A stretch of 64,000 bases of DNA from the NCBI RefSeq assembly GCF_001184025.1, contig NZ_BBYG01000015.1, positions 248,001-312,000 on the forward strand. The letters run 5' to 3'. The stretch comes from Streptomyces maremycinicus (GTDB lineage: Bacteria; Actinomycetota; Actinomycetes; Streptomycetales; Streptomycetaceae). Position numbers and translations under genes: made by a program. The notes beneath the pieces are model-generated. The model did no database searches. It had not been told where the DNA came from and worked only from the letters and a program-made list of their open reading frames with translations. Shown here one piece after another: positions 52,765 through 61,041 of the stretch (position 1 is its first letter; each line of letters opens with the position of its first letter).

Positions 52765-53312
52765 AGGCGATCGAAGTCCCCGAGATCACCGGCACGTACC
52801 TGTTCGAACCGACGCCCTACGCCGACGAACGCGGCTTCTTCTGCCGCACGTTCGACGCCGACGTGGTCCGCTCGGTGGGCATCGACCCGGACGCCTTCGT
52901 CCAGGACAGCCTGTCCCGCTCGGTCCGGGGCGTGCTGCGCGGCCTGCACCTGCGCTCGGGCGCGGGGGAGGCCAAACTGGTGCGGTGCTCGTACGGGCGG
53001 ATCTTCGACGTCGTGGTGGATCTGCGGCCGGACTCCCCCACGTTCCGCAACGTGGTCTCCTTCGAGCTGTCCGGCGCGACACAGGTGACCCTGTACATCC
53101 CGGCGGGGTGCGCGCACGGCTTCCAGGCCCTGAGCGAGACCGCCGACACCTCCTACCGGATCGACCGCCCGCACGACCCGGCCGAGGACGTGACGATCGC
53201 CTTCGACGACCCCGAGCTCGCCGTTCCCTGGCCGCTCCCGGTCACCTCGATGTCCCAGCGGGACCGGGAGGCGCCGAGCCTCGCCGAGGTCCTGAAGCGC
53301 CGGGAAACGTGA
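52761..53312 (+). CDS. rfbC: RfbC-like sugar 3,5-epimerase
   Basis: 183 residues of the dTDP-4-dehydrorhamnose 3,5-epimerase family. Catalytic H63 lies in GVLRGLHLRSG; IFDVVVDLRPDSPTF, YIPAGCAHGFQAL and DTSYRIDRPH form the cupin core. No rfbA, rfbB or rfbD is present, so it more likely acts on the locus-specific 4-keto sugar (perhaps CDP-linked) than on dTDP-rhamnose. Confidence 0.88.
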   Translation: MKAIEVPEITGTYLFEPTPYADERGFFCRTFDADVVRSVGIDPDAFVQDSLSRSVRGVLRGLHLRSGAGEAKLVRCSYGRIFDVVVDLRPDSPTFRNVVSFELSGATQVTLYIPAGCAHGFQALSETADTSYRIDRPHDPAEDVTIAFDDPELAVPWPLPVTSMSQRDREAPSLAEVLKRRET

Positions 53313-53339
53313 AGAGACGCGAAGAGAGTTGAGGTCGGC

Positions 53340-54674
53340 GTGGACACCCAACACACCGCAGAGTTCCACCTGCCCCGGTCGCGGACGGCGAACGAGCGGT
53401 TGCACGCCCTGGTCCCCGGGGGCGCGCACACCTACGCGAAGGGCGACGACCAGTACCCCGAGGACCTGGCGCCGGTCATCAGTCACGGCCGGGGCGCCCA
53501 TGTGTGGGACCTCGACGGAAACCGCTACATCGAGTACGGCTCGGGCCTGCGGTCGGTCAGTCTCGGCCACGCCCACCCACGGGTGACCGAGGCGGTGCGG
53601 CGCGAACTCGACCGCGGCAGCAACTTCGTCCGGCCGTCCGTCGTGGAGCTCGACGCCGCGGAACGCTTCCTGGCCACGGTGCCGACCGCCGAGATGGTGA
53701 AGTTCGCGAAGAACGGCTCCGACGCCACCACCGCCGCGGTGCGCCTCGCCCGCGCGGTCACCGGGCGCCCGCGGGTGGCGATCTGCGCCGACCATCCGTT
53801 CTTCTCCGTCGACGACTGGTTCATCGGCACCACGCCGATGTCCGCCGGCATTCCGGCGGCGACCACCGAGCTGACCGTGGGGTTCCCCTACGGTGACCTG
53901 GCCGCCACGGAGGAGGTGCTCACCCGGTACCAGGACGAGGTCGCCTGTCTGATCCTCGAACCCGCCGGCCACACCGAGCCGCCGCCCGGGTACCTCGCCG
54001 GTCTGCGCGCGCTGGCCGACCGGCACGGCTGCGTCCTGGTCTTCGACGAGATGATCACCGGCTTCCGCTGGTCCGAGGCGGGTGCCCAGGGCCTGTACGG
54101 CGTCGTCCCCGACCTCTCCACGTTCGGCAAGGCGCTGGGCAACGGTTTCGCGGTCTCCGCGCTGGCCGGGCGGCGCGAGCTGATGGAGCGGGGCGGGCTG
54201 CGGCACTCCGGCGACCGGGTGTTCCTGCTGTCCACCACGCACGGCGCGGAGACGCACTCCCTGGCGGCCGCGATGGCCGTGCAGACCGTCTACGCCGAGG
54301 AGGGCGTCACCGCGCGGCTGCACGCCCTCGGCGAGCGGCTGGCCGCCGGTGTCCGCGAGGCCGCGGCCGGTATGGGCGTCGGCGACCACGTCCTCGTCCG
54401 GGGGCGGGCGAGCAACCTGGTCTTCGCCACCCTCGACGAGAACCGGCAGCCGTCGCAGCCGTACCGCACCCTGTTCCTGCGGCAGCTCCTCGCGGGCGGG
54501 GTGCTGGCCCCGTCGTTCGTGGTGAGCAGCGCGCTCGGCGACGCCGACATCGATCGCACCGTCGACGTGGTGGCCGAGGCATGCGCGGTGTACCGCAAGG
54601 CACTGGACTCCGGCGATCCCACCCCCTGGCTGGCCGGCCGGCCGGTGAAGCCCGTGTTCCGCCGCCTGGCATGA
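53340..54674 (+). CDS. Class-III PLP aminotransferase (glutamate-1-semialdehyde aminomutase-like)
   Basis: 444 residues. PLP-binding K264 lies in TFGKALGNGF and D236 in VFDEMITGFRWSEAG. NGSDATTAAVRLARA and HAHPRVTEAVRREL match the GSA aminomutase subgroup. Its place at the end of a sugar locus suggests transamination of a keto sugar or supply of an amino substituent, not haem synthesis. GTG with GAGG upstream, 27 bases after rfbC. Last gene of the locus. Confidence 0.87.
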   Translation: MDTQHTAEFHLPRSRTANERLHALVPGGAHTYAKGDDQYPEDLAPVISHGRGAHVWDLDGNRYIEYGSGLRSVSLGHAHPRVTEAVRRELDRGSNFVRPSVVELDAAERFLATVPTAEMVKFAKNGSDATTAAVRLARAVTGRPRVAICADHPFFSVDDWFIGTTPMSAGIPAATTELTVGFPYGDLAATEEVLTRYQDEVACLILEPAGHTEPPPGYLAGLRALADRHGCVLVFDEMITGFRWSEAGAQGLYGVVPDLSTFGKALGNGFAVSALAGRRELMERGGLRHSGDRVFLLSTTHGAETHSLAAAMAVQTVYAEEGVTARLHALGERLAAGVREAAAGMGVGDHVLVRGRASNLVFATLDENRQPSQPYRTLFLRQLLAGGVLAPSFVVSSALGDADIDRTVDVVAEACAVYRKALDSGDPTPWLAGRPVKPVFRRLA

Positions 54675-54701
54675 GGTGACGTGACGCCACATGGCGTGAC
54701 G

Positions 54702-55325
54702 TCAGCGCTCCCGCCGGACGGCTTCGGCCGTCCGGTCGGGCCGACGGTCTGCCCGGCGGTCGGCGCGGCGGTCGTTCAGCCGGTCGGCCGTCCGGTCGGT
54801 CAGCCACGCGGTCGCCGGTACCACCGCCAGCGCGGTGCACCAGCCGCCGAGGACGTCGGTCGGGTAGTGGGCGCCCAGGGCCACCTGCGCCCAGCCCATG
54901 GCGGCGCCTGCCATCAGCGCCGCGGCGAGCACGAGTGACGTTCCGGCCGTGCCGCCGAGGCCCAGCCGGCCGGTCGCGAGCAGCGCCACCGCGACGGCGA
55001 GCGCGGTGGCGAAGGCGGTGTGCCCACTCGGGTAGGACAGGTTCCCGTCGTGGATGGTGCGCCCCACCAGGGACTTGAGCAGCGTCGCCGTCCCCACGGT
55101 CAGGCCCGCGCCGACGACCACGAGCACCGCCGCGCGTGGACCGCGCAGCAGCAGACAGCCCGTCACGGCGGCCCCGACCAGCAGCACCGCTCCCCCGGGC
55201 TCCCCCAGGAAGTCCGTGGCCAGGGCGATGTGCCGCCACGGCGACCCGACACCGTACAGCGCCTCCCCGACCCGCGCGTCCGCCGTGCCGGGCTCGCTGT
55301 CGCCGGCGAACAGGATCCCGAGCAC
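54702..55325 (-). CDS. PAP2-family membrane phosphatase
   Basis: At least 207 residues with about five membrane segments. The PAP2 signature is KSLVGRT, SYPSGHTAFATALA and ALGAHYPTDVLGG. It may dephosphorylate undecaprenyl pyrophosphate, useful for recycling the lipid carrier of the adjacent polysaccharide locus; that link is positional. The GTG used here is the first recognised start, but the frame stays open upstream to about 55550. It encodes LRGPLGLTAVLAALVVVV, which looks like the missing first half of the first membrane segment, so the real start is probably farther up with a rare codon or an unseen frameshift. Confidence 0.8.
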   Translation of the reverse strand: MLGILFAGDSEPGTADARVGEALYGVGSPWRHIALATDFLGEPGGAVLLVGAAVTGCLLLRGPRAAVLVVVGAGLTVGTATLLKSLVGRTIHDGNLSYPSGHTAFATALAVAVALLATGRLGLGGTAGTSLVLAAALMAGAAMGWAQVALGAHYPTDVLGGWCTALAVVPATAWLTDRTADRLNDRRADRRADRRPDRTAEAVRRER

Positions 55326-55857
55326 GACGACGACCAGGGCGGCGAGGACCGCGGTCAGCCCGAGCGGGCCGCGCAGCGGCGGGGGCAGCGCCGCGGGCGC
55401 CGCGCGGCAGGTCGGCCCACGGCGCTCCGCCGTGTCCGGCGGACGGTGTTCCGCGTCCTGGCTTCCCGAGGCGGCGTGCAGGTGGACCCCCCTCGTCCGG
55501 CCGGTGAGCAGCCATGCGTCAGCGGCTTCCTTCGGGCTTCGTTCGCCACCCTAACCAACAACGCGCTCGCGCAGTACGGGGCCTCCGGCTCGGCGCCCCG
55601 TGCGGCCGGGACGACGGCCGGCAGGACGGCGGGGCGAACGCGGCACGACGGCCGGGGCGAACGCGGCACGACGGCCGGGCCACGACGGCACGACGGCCGG
55701 GGCGGCGGCCCTGTCGGCGACCGGGGCTCGGTCTCGTACACCGACCGGGGGCTCCGGCCCGGACGGCGAGCGGGGCTCCGGTCGGAGGGGCACACCCAGG
55801 TGTCGTCCCCTCCCCGTCGTGCTGGTGCGCCGTCACCATCTGTGGTTACCTGGCGTC
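55326..55857. other. Intergenic region with tandem GC repeats
   Basis: The part near 55326-55550 probably belongs to the PAP2 gene's true N-terminus. Beyond it are two exact 23-bp units beginning GGGGCGAACGCGG at 55631-55653 and 55654-55676, flanked by partial copies containing CACGACGGCC. The end, 55800-55857, is the promoter area of the leader peptide; TTACCT at about 55846 is a possible -10. No other gene is supported. Confidence 0.5.
55631..55676. repeat. Exact 23-bp tandem duplication
   Basis: Two adjacent copies of a 23-base unit starting GGGGCGAACG and ending CACGACGGCC, with degenerate extra copies on both sides (CACGACGGCC recurs until 55699). Non-coding. Confidence 0.85.
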
Positions 55858-55932
55858 ATGACCGTGCTTGTGACCCGCCGCCACGTGGACTACGTGCGTG
55901 TCACCACCACGGGTTGTTCCGCCGCGAGCTGA
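55858..55932 (+). CDS. Cysteine-containing leader peptide upstream of metY
   Basis: 24-codon frame starting MTVLVTRRHVDYV and ending TTTGCSAAS. The RRHVD motif followed by a late cysteine is the hallmark of short actinobacterial leader peptides placed before sulfur-metabolism genes, where translation at the Cys codon is thought to tune downstream expression. The ATG has no ribosome site, and a plausible -10 (TTACCT) lies only about 10 bases upstream, so the mRNA may be leaderless. It ends 136 bases before metY. Confidence 0.75.
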   Translation: MTVLVTRRHVDYVRVTTTGCSAAS

Positions 55933-56068
55933 CGCCCCGCTCCGGTATCCGAACCACCCCCGCACCCTCGCCCTCGCACCGCACTGCCTCCGTTCTGCCC
56001 CCTTCCGGTCCGGGCAGCGGCGGCGCGGTCGCTCCGGGCATTCCGCACGCCCCGCACAAGGGAGAGCC

Positions 56069-57430
56069 ATGAGCCAGCCGATCGACTCCGTCACCGCCGG
56101 CCACACCCCCGAGGACGCACCCGCCGGACCCGACACCTCGGCCTGGTCGTTCGAGACCAAGCAGATCCACGCCGGAGCGGCGCCGGATCCGACGACCGGG
56201 GCGCGGGCGGTGCCGATCTACCAGACGACCTCGTTCGTCTTCCGCGACACCCAGCACGCCGCCGACCTGTTCTCGCTCGCCGAACCGGGCAACATCTACA
56301 CCCGTATCCACAACCCGACCCAGGACGTCTTCGAACAGCGGATCGCCGCGCTGGAAGGCGGCGTCGCCGCGGTGGCCCTCGCCTCCGGGCAGGCCGCGGA
56401 GACCCTCGCCATCCTGACGCTGGCGAGCGCGGGCGACCACATCGTCTCCAGTACGTCCCTGTACGGCGGCACCTACAACCTCTTCCGGCACACCTTGCCC
56501 AGGTTCGGCGTCGAGGTGTCCTTCGTCGACGACCCGGACGACGTCGAGGCCTGGCGGGCGGCGATCCGGCCGAACACGAAGGCCCTGTTCGCCGAGACGC
56601 TCGGCAATCCGCGCGGCAATGTGCTCGACGTACGGGCGGTGGCCGACGTGGCGCACACGGCGGGTGTGCCGCTGATCGTGGACAACACCGTACCGACCCC
56701 GTATCTGCTGCGGCCCGTCGAGCACGGCGCCGACATCGTCGTCCACTCCGCGACCAAGTTCCTCGGCGGGCACGGCACGACCATCGCCGGCGTGGTCGTC
56801 GACGGCGGCACCTTCGACTTCGGCGCGCACGCCGACCGCTTCCCCGACTTCAGCGAGCCGGACCCCAGTTACCACGGTCTGCGGTACTGGCCCGCGCTCG
56901 GACCGGGAGCCTTCGCGGTCAAGCTGCGGGTCCAGCTGCTCCGCGACCTCGGCCCCGCCCTCTCCCCGCACTCGGCCTTCCTCCTCCTCCAGGGCGTGGA
57001 GACGCTCAGCCTGCGCATCGAGCGGCACTCCGCCAACGCCCAGGCCCTGGCCGAGTGGCTGGAACGGCGCGACGAGGTCGCCGCCGTCCACTACCCGGGC
57101 CTGGAGTCCAACCGCTGGTACGAGGCGGGGCAGCGCTATCTGCCGCGCGGCGCGGGCGCCGTCCTGGCCTTCGAGCTGCGCGACGGGGTCGAGGCCGGCA
57201 AGCGGTTCGTCGACGGTGTCGAACTGTTCAGCCATCTCGCCAACATCGGCGACGTCCGCAGCCTCATCATCCATCCGGCGTCCACCACCCACAGCCAGCT
57301 GGACGAAGCCCAGTTGACGGCGACCGGCACCTCTCCCGGCCTGGTCCGCCTGTCGGTCGGCATCGAGAACCTCGCCGATCTGAAGGCGGACCTCGAAGCC
57401 GGTTTCCGCGCCGCGAAGGGCGCGTCCTGA
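56069..57430 (+). CDS. metY: O-acetylhomoserine sulfhydrylase (aminocarboxypropyltransferase)
   Basis: 453-residue PLP enzyme of the Cys/Met metabolism family. It forms homocysteine from O-acetyl-L-homoserine and sulfide (or methionine from methanethiol). PLP Lys lies in HSATKFLGGHGTTIAGVVVD; NIYTRIHNPTQDVFEQRIAA, IVDNTVPTPYLLRP and VGIENLADLKADLEAGF are also typical. ATG follows GGGAGAG; the longer open frame upstream is non-coding in character. The stop overlaps the metX frame, so the two are co-translated. Confidence 0.95.
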   Translation: MSQPIDSVTAGHTPEDAPAGPDTSAWSFETKQIHAGAAPDPTTGARAVPIYQTTSFVFRDTQHAADLFSLAEPGNIYTRIHNPTQDVFEQRIAALEGGVAAVALASGQAAETLAILTLASAGDHIVSSTSLYGGTYNLFRHTLPRFGVEVSFVDDPDDVEAWRAAIRPNTKALFAETLGNPRGNVLDVRAVADVAHTAGVPLIVDNTVPTPYLLRPVEHGADIVVHSATKFLGGHGTTIAGVVVDGGTFDFGAHADRFPDFSEPDPSYHGLRYWPALGPGAFAVKLRVQLLRDLGPALSPHSAFLLLQGVETLSLRIERHSANAQALAEWLERRDEVAAVHYPGLESNRWYEAGQRYLPRGAGAVLAFELRDGVEAGKRFVDGVELFSHLANIGDVRSLIIHPASTTHSQLDEAQLTATGTSPGLVRLSVGIENLADLKADLEAGFRAAKGAS

Positions 57431-58575
57431 ACGCCGTACCGACGACCTCCCAGGTCCCCCTCCCGCCGGCCTCCGGGGCCTGGCGGGAGGGGGACCCCCC
57501 GGGGCGCCGCCGATGGCAGGTGCGGGAGAAGCCGCTGCCCCTGGAGGCGGGAGGTGAACTGCCCGGTGTGCGGCTGGCGTTCGAGACCTGGGGGCGGCTC
57601 GCGCCGGACGGCTCCAACGCCGTGCTGGTGCTGCACGCCCTGACCGGCGACAGCCATGCCGCCGGGCCCGCCGGACCCGGGCACCCCACCACCGGCTGGT
57701 GGGACGGGCTCATCGGGCCGGGTCTGGCCCTGGACACGGACCGCTGGTTCGTCGTCGCCCCCAATGTGCTCGGCGGCTGTCAGGGCAGCACCGGACCGTC
57801 GTCGACGCGGCCCGACGGGCGGTACTGGGGCGGTGCGTTCCCCGCACTGACGCAGCGCGACCAGGTCGCCGCGGAAGCCGGCCTGGCCGACGCGCTCGGC
57901 ATCGACCGGTGGGCCCTGGTGATCGGCGGCTCCATGGGCGGAATGCGGGCCGTGGAGTGGGCCGTGTCCCGCCCCGAGCGCACGGGCGCACTGCTCCTGC
58001 TCGCCACCACGGCGGCGGCGAGCGCGGAGCAGATCGCCTGGGCCGACATCCAGCTCCATGCCGTCCGTGACGACCCGCACTGGCGCGGCGGCGACTACCA
58101 CGACACGGGCCGGGGGCCGGACGCGGGACTCGGTCTGGCCCGCCGCATCGCCCACGTCACCTACCGCAGCGAGCCGGAGCTGCACGTCCGCTTCGGCCGC
58201 GCGCCCCAGGGCGCGGAGGACCCCTTGAACGGCGGCCGCTACCAGGTCGGTTCCTATCTCGACCACCACGCCGCCAAGCTGGTGCGCCGCTTCGACGCGG
58301 GCAGCTATGTCGTGCTGGCCGACGCCATGAACACGCACGACATCGGCCGCGGCCGGGGCGGTACGCGCGCCGCGCTGCGCCGTGTGTCCGCCAGGACGCT
58401 GGTCGCCGGAGTGAGCTCGGACCGTCTCTATCCCCTGGCCCAGCAGGCGGAGCTGGCCGCGGGCATCGCGCACGCGGATCGGCTGCGGGTGATCGAGTCC
58501 CCCCACGGCCACGACGGTTTCCTCATCGAGGTGGAGCAGGTCGCCGCGCTCGTGCGTGAACTCATGGGCCAGTGA
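57427..58575 (+). CDS. metX: Homoserine O-acetyltransferase
   Basis: About 382 residues, alpha/beta-hydrolase fold. It acetylates L-homoserine with acetyl-CoA, giving the MetY substrate. Nucleophile Ser is in VIGGSMGGMRAVEWA; catalytic Asp and His lie in VSSDRLYPLAQQ and SPHGHDGFL. LVLHALTGDSHAAG is the oxyanion region. The conserved part begins before any ATG/GTG with a ribosome site. The best start is a CTG overlapping the metY stop (CTGA); the GTG at 57520 is an alternative that loses about 30 conserved-looking residues. Confidence 0.9.
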   Translation: MNAVPTTSQVPLPPASGAWREGDPPGRRRWQVREKPLPLEAGGELPGVRLAFETWGRLAPDGSNAVLVLHALTGDSHAAGPAGPGHPTTGWWDGLIGPGLALDTDRWFVVAPNVLGGCQGSTGPSSTRPDGRYWGGAFPALTQRDQVAAEAGLADALGIDRWALVIGGSMGGMRAVEWAVSRPERTGALLLLATTAAASAEQIAWADIQLHAVRDDPHWRGGDYHDTGRGPDAGLGLARRIAHVTYRSEPELHVRFGRAPQGAEDPLNGGRYQVGSYLDHHAAKLVRRFDAGSYVVLADAMNTHDIGRGRGGTRAALRRVSARTLVAGVSSDRLYPLAQQAELAAGIAHADRLRVIESPHGHDGFLIEVEQVAALVRELMGQ

Positions 58576-58674
58576 GGGCCGTCCCGACTCCCGGCGCGTG
58601 ACTTTCGCGACTGTCAAGGCTGTTGACGGCTGTTCGCGTCTGTCGCGGAGGGGCACGTCGAGGGGCACGTCTTG

Positions 58675-58696
58675 CCCCTGACGCGTACGTCAGGGG
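58675..58696. promoter_or_regulatory. MerR-type operator/promoter before the oxidoreductase-merR pair
   Basis: Perfect palindrome with 9-bp arms CCCCTGACG / CGTCAGGGG around CGTA. It sits between TTGCCC (58672-58677, -35-like) and TTAGCGT (from about 58697, -10-like), giving an over-long spacer of about 20 bases, the signature of promoters activated by MerR regulators. The operon it precedes ends in a merR-family gene, so self-regulation is likely. Confidence 0.7.
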
Positions 58697-58778
58697 TTAG
58701 CGTCTGCGCGCCGTCGGCCGGTCCGGGCCGGCCGGCCCCGTCCGCGCGCCCGCCTTCGTACCCGCAAGAGGAGCCGAC

Positions 58779-59813
58779 ATGGCCGTCGTCCCGCCCGCCA
58801 CGACCCGCGAGATCCTGCTGAGCGCCCCGCCCGACGGGCTGCCGGGGCCCGAGCACTTCACGATCACGCGGAAGCCGGTGCCCGTCCCCGGTCCCGGCCA
58901 AGTCGTCGTGCGCAACCGCTACTTCCTCGTCTTCCCCGGCCTGCGCACGCTGATCGGCGGCCAGGCCGACGGCGTGCCGCTGCCCCGTATCCACGTCGGT
59001 GACGCGCTGTTCGGCCCCGCGGTCGGGGAGGTCGTCGCGGCCGGTCCCGGCGGCCCGTTGCGCCCGGGGGACACGGTCATCCATCTGCTCGGGTGGCGCG
59101 AGCACGCGCTGGTGGCGGCGGCCGACTGCGCCGTGCTGGACGATGTGCTGCCCGACCCGGTGGCTCATCTGTCGTCCGGGTCGGCCGCCTACGGGGCACT
59201 GACCCGGCTCGCCGGAGTCCGCCCCGGCGACACCGTGTTCGTCACCGGCGCGGCGGGAGCCGTGGGGACGTTGGCGGGTCCCGTCGCGCGGCTGCTGGGC
59301 GCCGGGCGGGTCATCGGGAGCACCCGGTCGCCGGAGAAGGCCGAGCGGCTGCGGGCCGAACTGGGCTACGACGCGGTCGTGGTCCCGGGATCCGGGCCGA
59401 TCGACGGGCAACTGGCGACGGCGGCGCCGGACGGCGTCGACGTGGTGCTGGACAACGTCGGCGGGGAGACGCTGGCCGCCGCCGTGCGCGCCGCGCGCCG
59501 GGGTGCCCGCTGCGCACTGGTCGGCGCGCTGTCGGGACAGTTGTCACCCGCTCGCGACGGTGGCAGCGCGCCCGCGGAGATCGACACGTTCCGGCTCGTC
59601 AACCAGGGCATCTCGCTGTCCGGTTACCGCGGCGCGGACCATCCCGAGGTCACGGCGGAATGGCACGGGCGCTTCGGGGACTGGCTGCGCTCCGGTGAGA
59701 TCACCTTCCCTCAGGTGCGGATCCCGGGCATGGACGACGCGCCCCGGGCGTTGCAGGAACTGTTCGAGGGGCGGCACTTCGGGACCGTCGTCGTGGAGTT
59801 GCCGCCGTCGTGA
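58779..59813 (+). CDS. MDR-family NADP-dependent oxidoreductase (quinone/enone reductase type)
   Basis: 344 residues, zinc-free MDR fold. The N-terminal part contains PVPVPGPGQVVVRNRYF; the cofactor motif is VFVTGAAGAVGTLAGPVARL and VVLDNVGGETL follows. It resembles the PTGR/leukotriene-B4 dehydrogenase-like group reducing alpha,beta-unsaturated carbonyls or quinones. ATG follows AAGAGGAG. Expected to be induced through the MerR regulator downstream in response to electrophiles; this is inference from layout. Confidence 0.9.
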   Translation: MAVVPPATTREILLSAPPDGLPGPEHFTITRKPVPVPGPGQVVVRNRYFLVFPGLRTLIGGQADGVPLPRIHVGDALFGPAVGEVVAAGPGGPLRPGDTVIHLLGWREHALVAAADCAVLDDVLPDPVAHLSSGSAAYGALTRLAGVRPGDTVFVTGAAGAVGTLAGPVARLLGAGRVIGSTRSPEKAERLRAELGYDAVVVPGSGPIDGQLATAAPDGVDVVLDNVGGETLAAAVRAARRGARCALVGALSGQLSPARDGGSAPAEIDTFRLVNQGISLSGYRGADHPEVTAEWHGRFGDWLRSGEITFPQVRIPGMDDAPRALQELFEGRHFGTVVVELPPS

Positions 59814-59865
59814 GGCGTCGTCGCGCGCGGACGCGGCGGCCGGGACCGGGAGCGTGAGGTCGGAC

Positions 59866-60237
59866 ATGCGGATCGGAGACGCGGCGGCAGCCGCCGGGAC
59901 CACCCCGCGGGCACTGCGGTTCTACGAGGAACGGGGCCTCCTTCCACCGCCGAGGCGCACCGCCACCGGGCAGCGTGAGTACGGGCCGGACGAGGTGGCG
60001 AGAGTGCGCGTCATCCGTGAACTGCTGGCGCTCGGGCTCACCGTCGAGGACCTGCGCGGTTTCGCCGACCGGATCGGCCTGCTGGTGGCGGATCCGCGGC
60101 GGCGCTGCGGCGACCCCGGCGCGGGCGGCCCGGGCGCCGGGGTCGTCGACCGCAGGATCGCGGCCCTCGACGCCGAGATCGCCCGTCTGAGCCGGTTGCG
60201 CGCCGGGCTGTCCCTGCTCACCTACGGACGTCCCTGA
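59866..60237 (+). CDS. MerR-family transcriptional regulator
   Basis: 123 residues. The N-terminal MerR helix-turn-helix is MRIGDAAAAAGTTPRALRFY with EERGLLPPPRRTATGQREYG, then VARVRVIRELLALGLTVEDL and a short C-terminal dimerisation helix. A single Cys (GGAAATP region, RRRCGD) could be a sensor residue as in AdhR/NmlR relatives. It lies 52 bases after the oxidoreductase gene, with GAGG before the ATG. Confidence 0.9.
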   Translation: MRIGDAAAAAGTTPRALRFYEERGLLPPPRRTATGQREYGPDEVARVRVIRELLALGLTVEDLRGFADRIGLLVADPRRRCGDPGAGGPGAGVVDRRIAALDAEIARLSRLRAGLSLLTYGRP

Positions 60238-60254
60238 CGATCACCCGGGGACGT

Positions 60255-60272
60255 AGGGCGCCGAGTCGCCCT
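60255..60272. terminator. Weak hairpin between convergent genes
   Basis: AGGGCG-CCGAGT-CGCCCT, 6-bp arms, between the merR stop and the SDR stop. It may serve both transcripts. Confidence 0.4.
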
Positions 60273-60288
60273 TCCGTCGGGGGACGTC

Positions 60289-61041
60289 TCACGGAGTCGC
60301 CTCCCGCAGTGCGTCGGAGACGGACTTCACGCCGCCGTGCGCGGTGAGGCCGCCGTCGACGGGGATCTCGGCGCCGGTGATGAAGGAGGCCTCGTCGGAC
60401 AGCAGGAAGACCACGAGCGGGGCGACCTCGTGCGCGGTGCCGGTGCGGCCCAGCGGTGTCTCGCGGACGTTCGCCTCGCGGAACGCGGGTGCGGCGGAGG
60501 CGGTCATCTCGGTCTCGATGAAGCCGGGGTGGATCGTGTTCACGCGGATGCCGCGCGGGCCGAGCTCCGTCGCGGCACTCTTCGACAGACCGCGCAGGGC
60601 CCATTTGCTGGCCGTGTAGACGACCGGGTAGTGGCCGGTGAGGGCGGCGGAGGAACCGACGTTGACGATGGAGGAACCCGGCGGCATCAGCGGGGCCAGG
60701 TGCTGGATGCCCAGCAGCGGCCCGGTGACGTTGACGGCGTGGACGCGGGCGAAGTCCTCGGGCCGTACGTCGCCGACGCGGGCGCGCCAGGTGATGCCGG
60801 CGTTGTTGACCAGCCCGTGCACCTCGCCGTACGACTCCCGCAGGAGCGCGGCCAGTTCGGCCCAGTCGTCCTCGCGGGTGACGTCGAGGCGCCGGCATCC
60901 GTCCGCCGGGCGGGCGTCGGTGGCGACGACCCGGGCGCCCTCCCGGGCCAGGGCCGCGGCCTCCGCCGCGCCCTGGCCGCGGGCCGCGCCGGTGACGACC
61001 ACGACCTTGCCCGTGAGCCGGCCCCGGTGCGCGGCGGTCAC
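60289..61041 (-). CDS. Short-chain dehydrogenase/reductase
   Basis: 250 residues. The cofactor motif is VVVTGAARGQGAAEAAALAR, with NNAGITW, Ser in NVGSSAAL, catalytic YTASK and the closing GAEIPVDGGLTAHGG. It is a classical SDR of the 3-oxoacyl/alcohol type, last in a minus-strand catabolic operon. GTG start overlaps the previous stop (GTGA). Substrate unknown, probably a hydroxy intermediate of the same pathway. Confidence 0.9.
   Translation of the reverse strand: MTAAHRGRLTGKVVVVTGAARGQGAAEAAALAREGARVVATDARPADGCRRLDVTREDDWAELAALLRESYGEVHGLVNNAGITWRARVGDVRPEDFARVHAVNVTGPLLGIQHLAPLMPPGSSIVNVGSSAALTGHYPVVYTASKWALRGLSKSAATELGPRGIRVNTIHPGFIETEMTASAAPAFREANVRETPLGRTGTAHEVAPLVVFLLSDEASFITGAEIPVDGGLTAHGGVKSVSDALREATP

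Noticed and set aside
55933..56068. SAM riboswitch before metY
   Set aside because: No conserved SAM-I core pattern could be found; the leader peptide is the better explanation for control.
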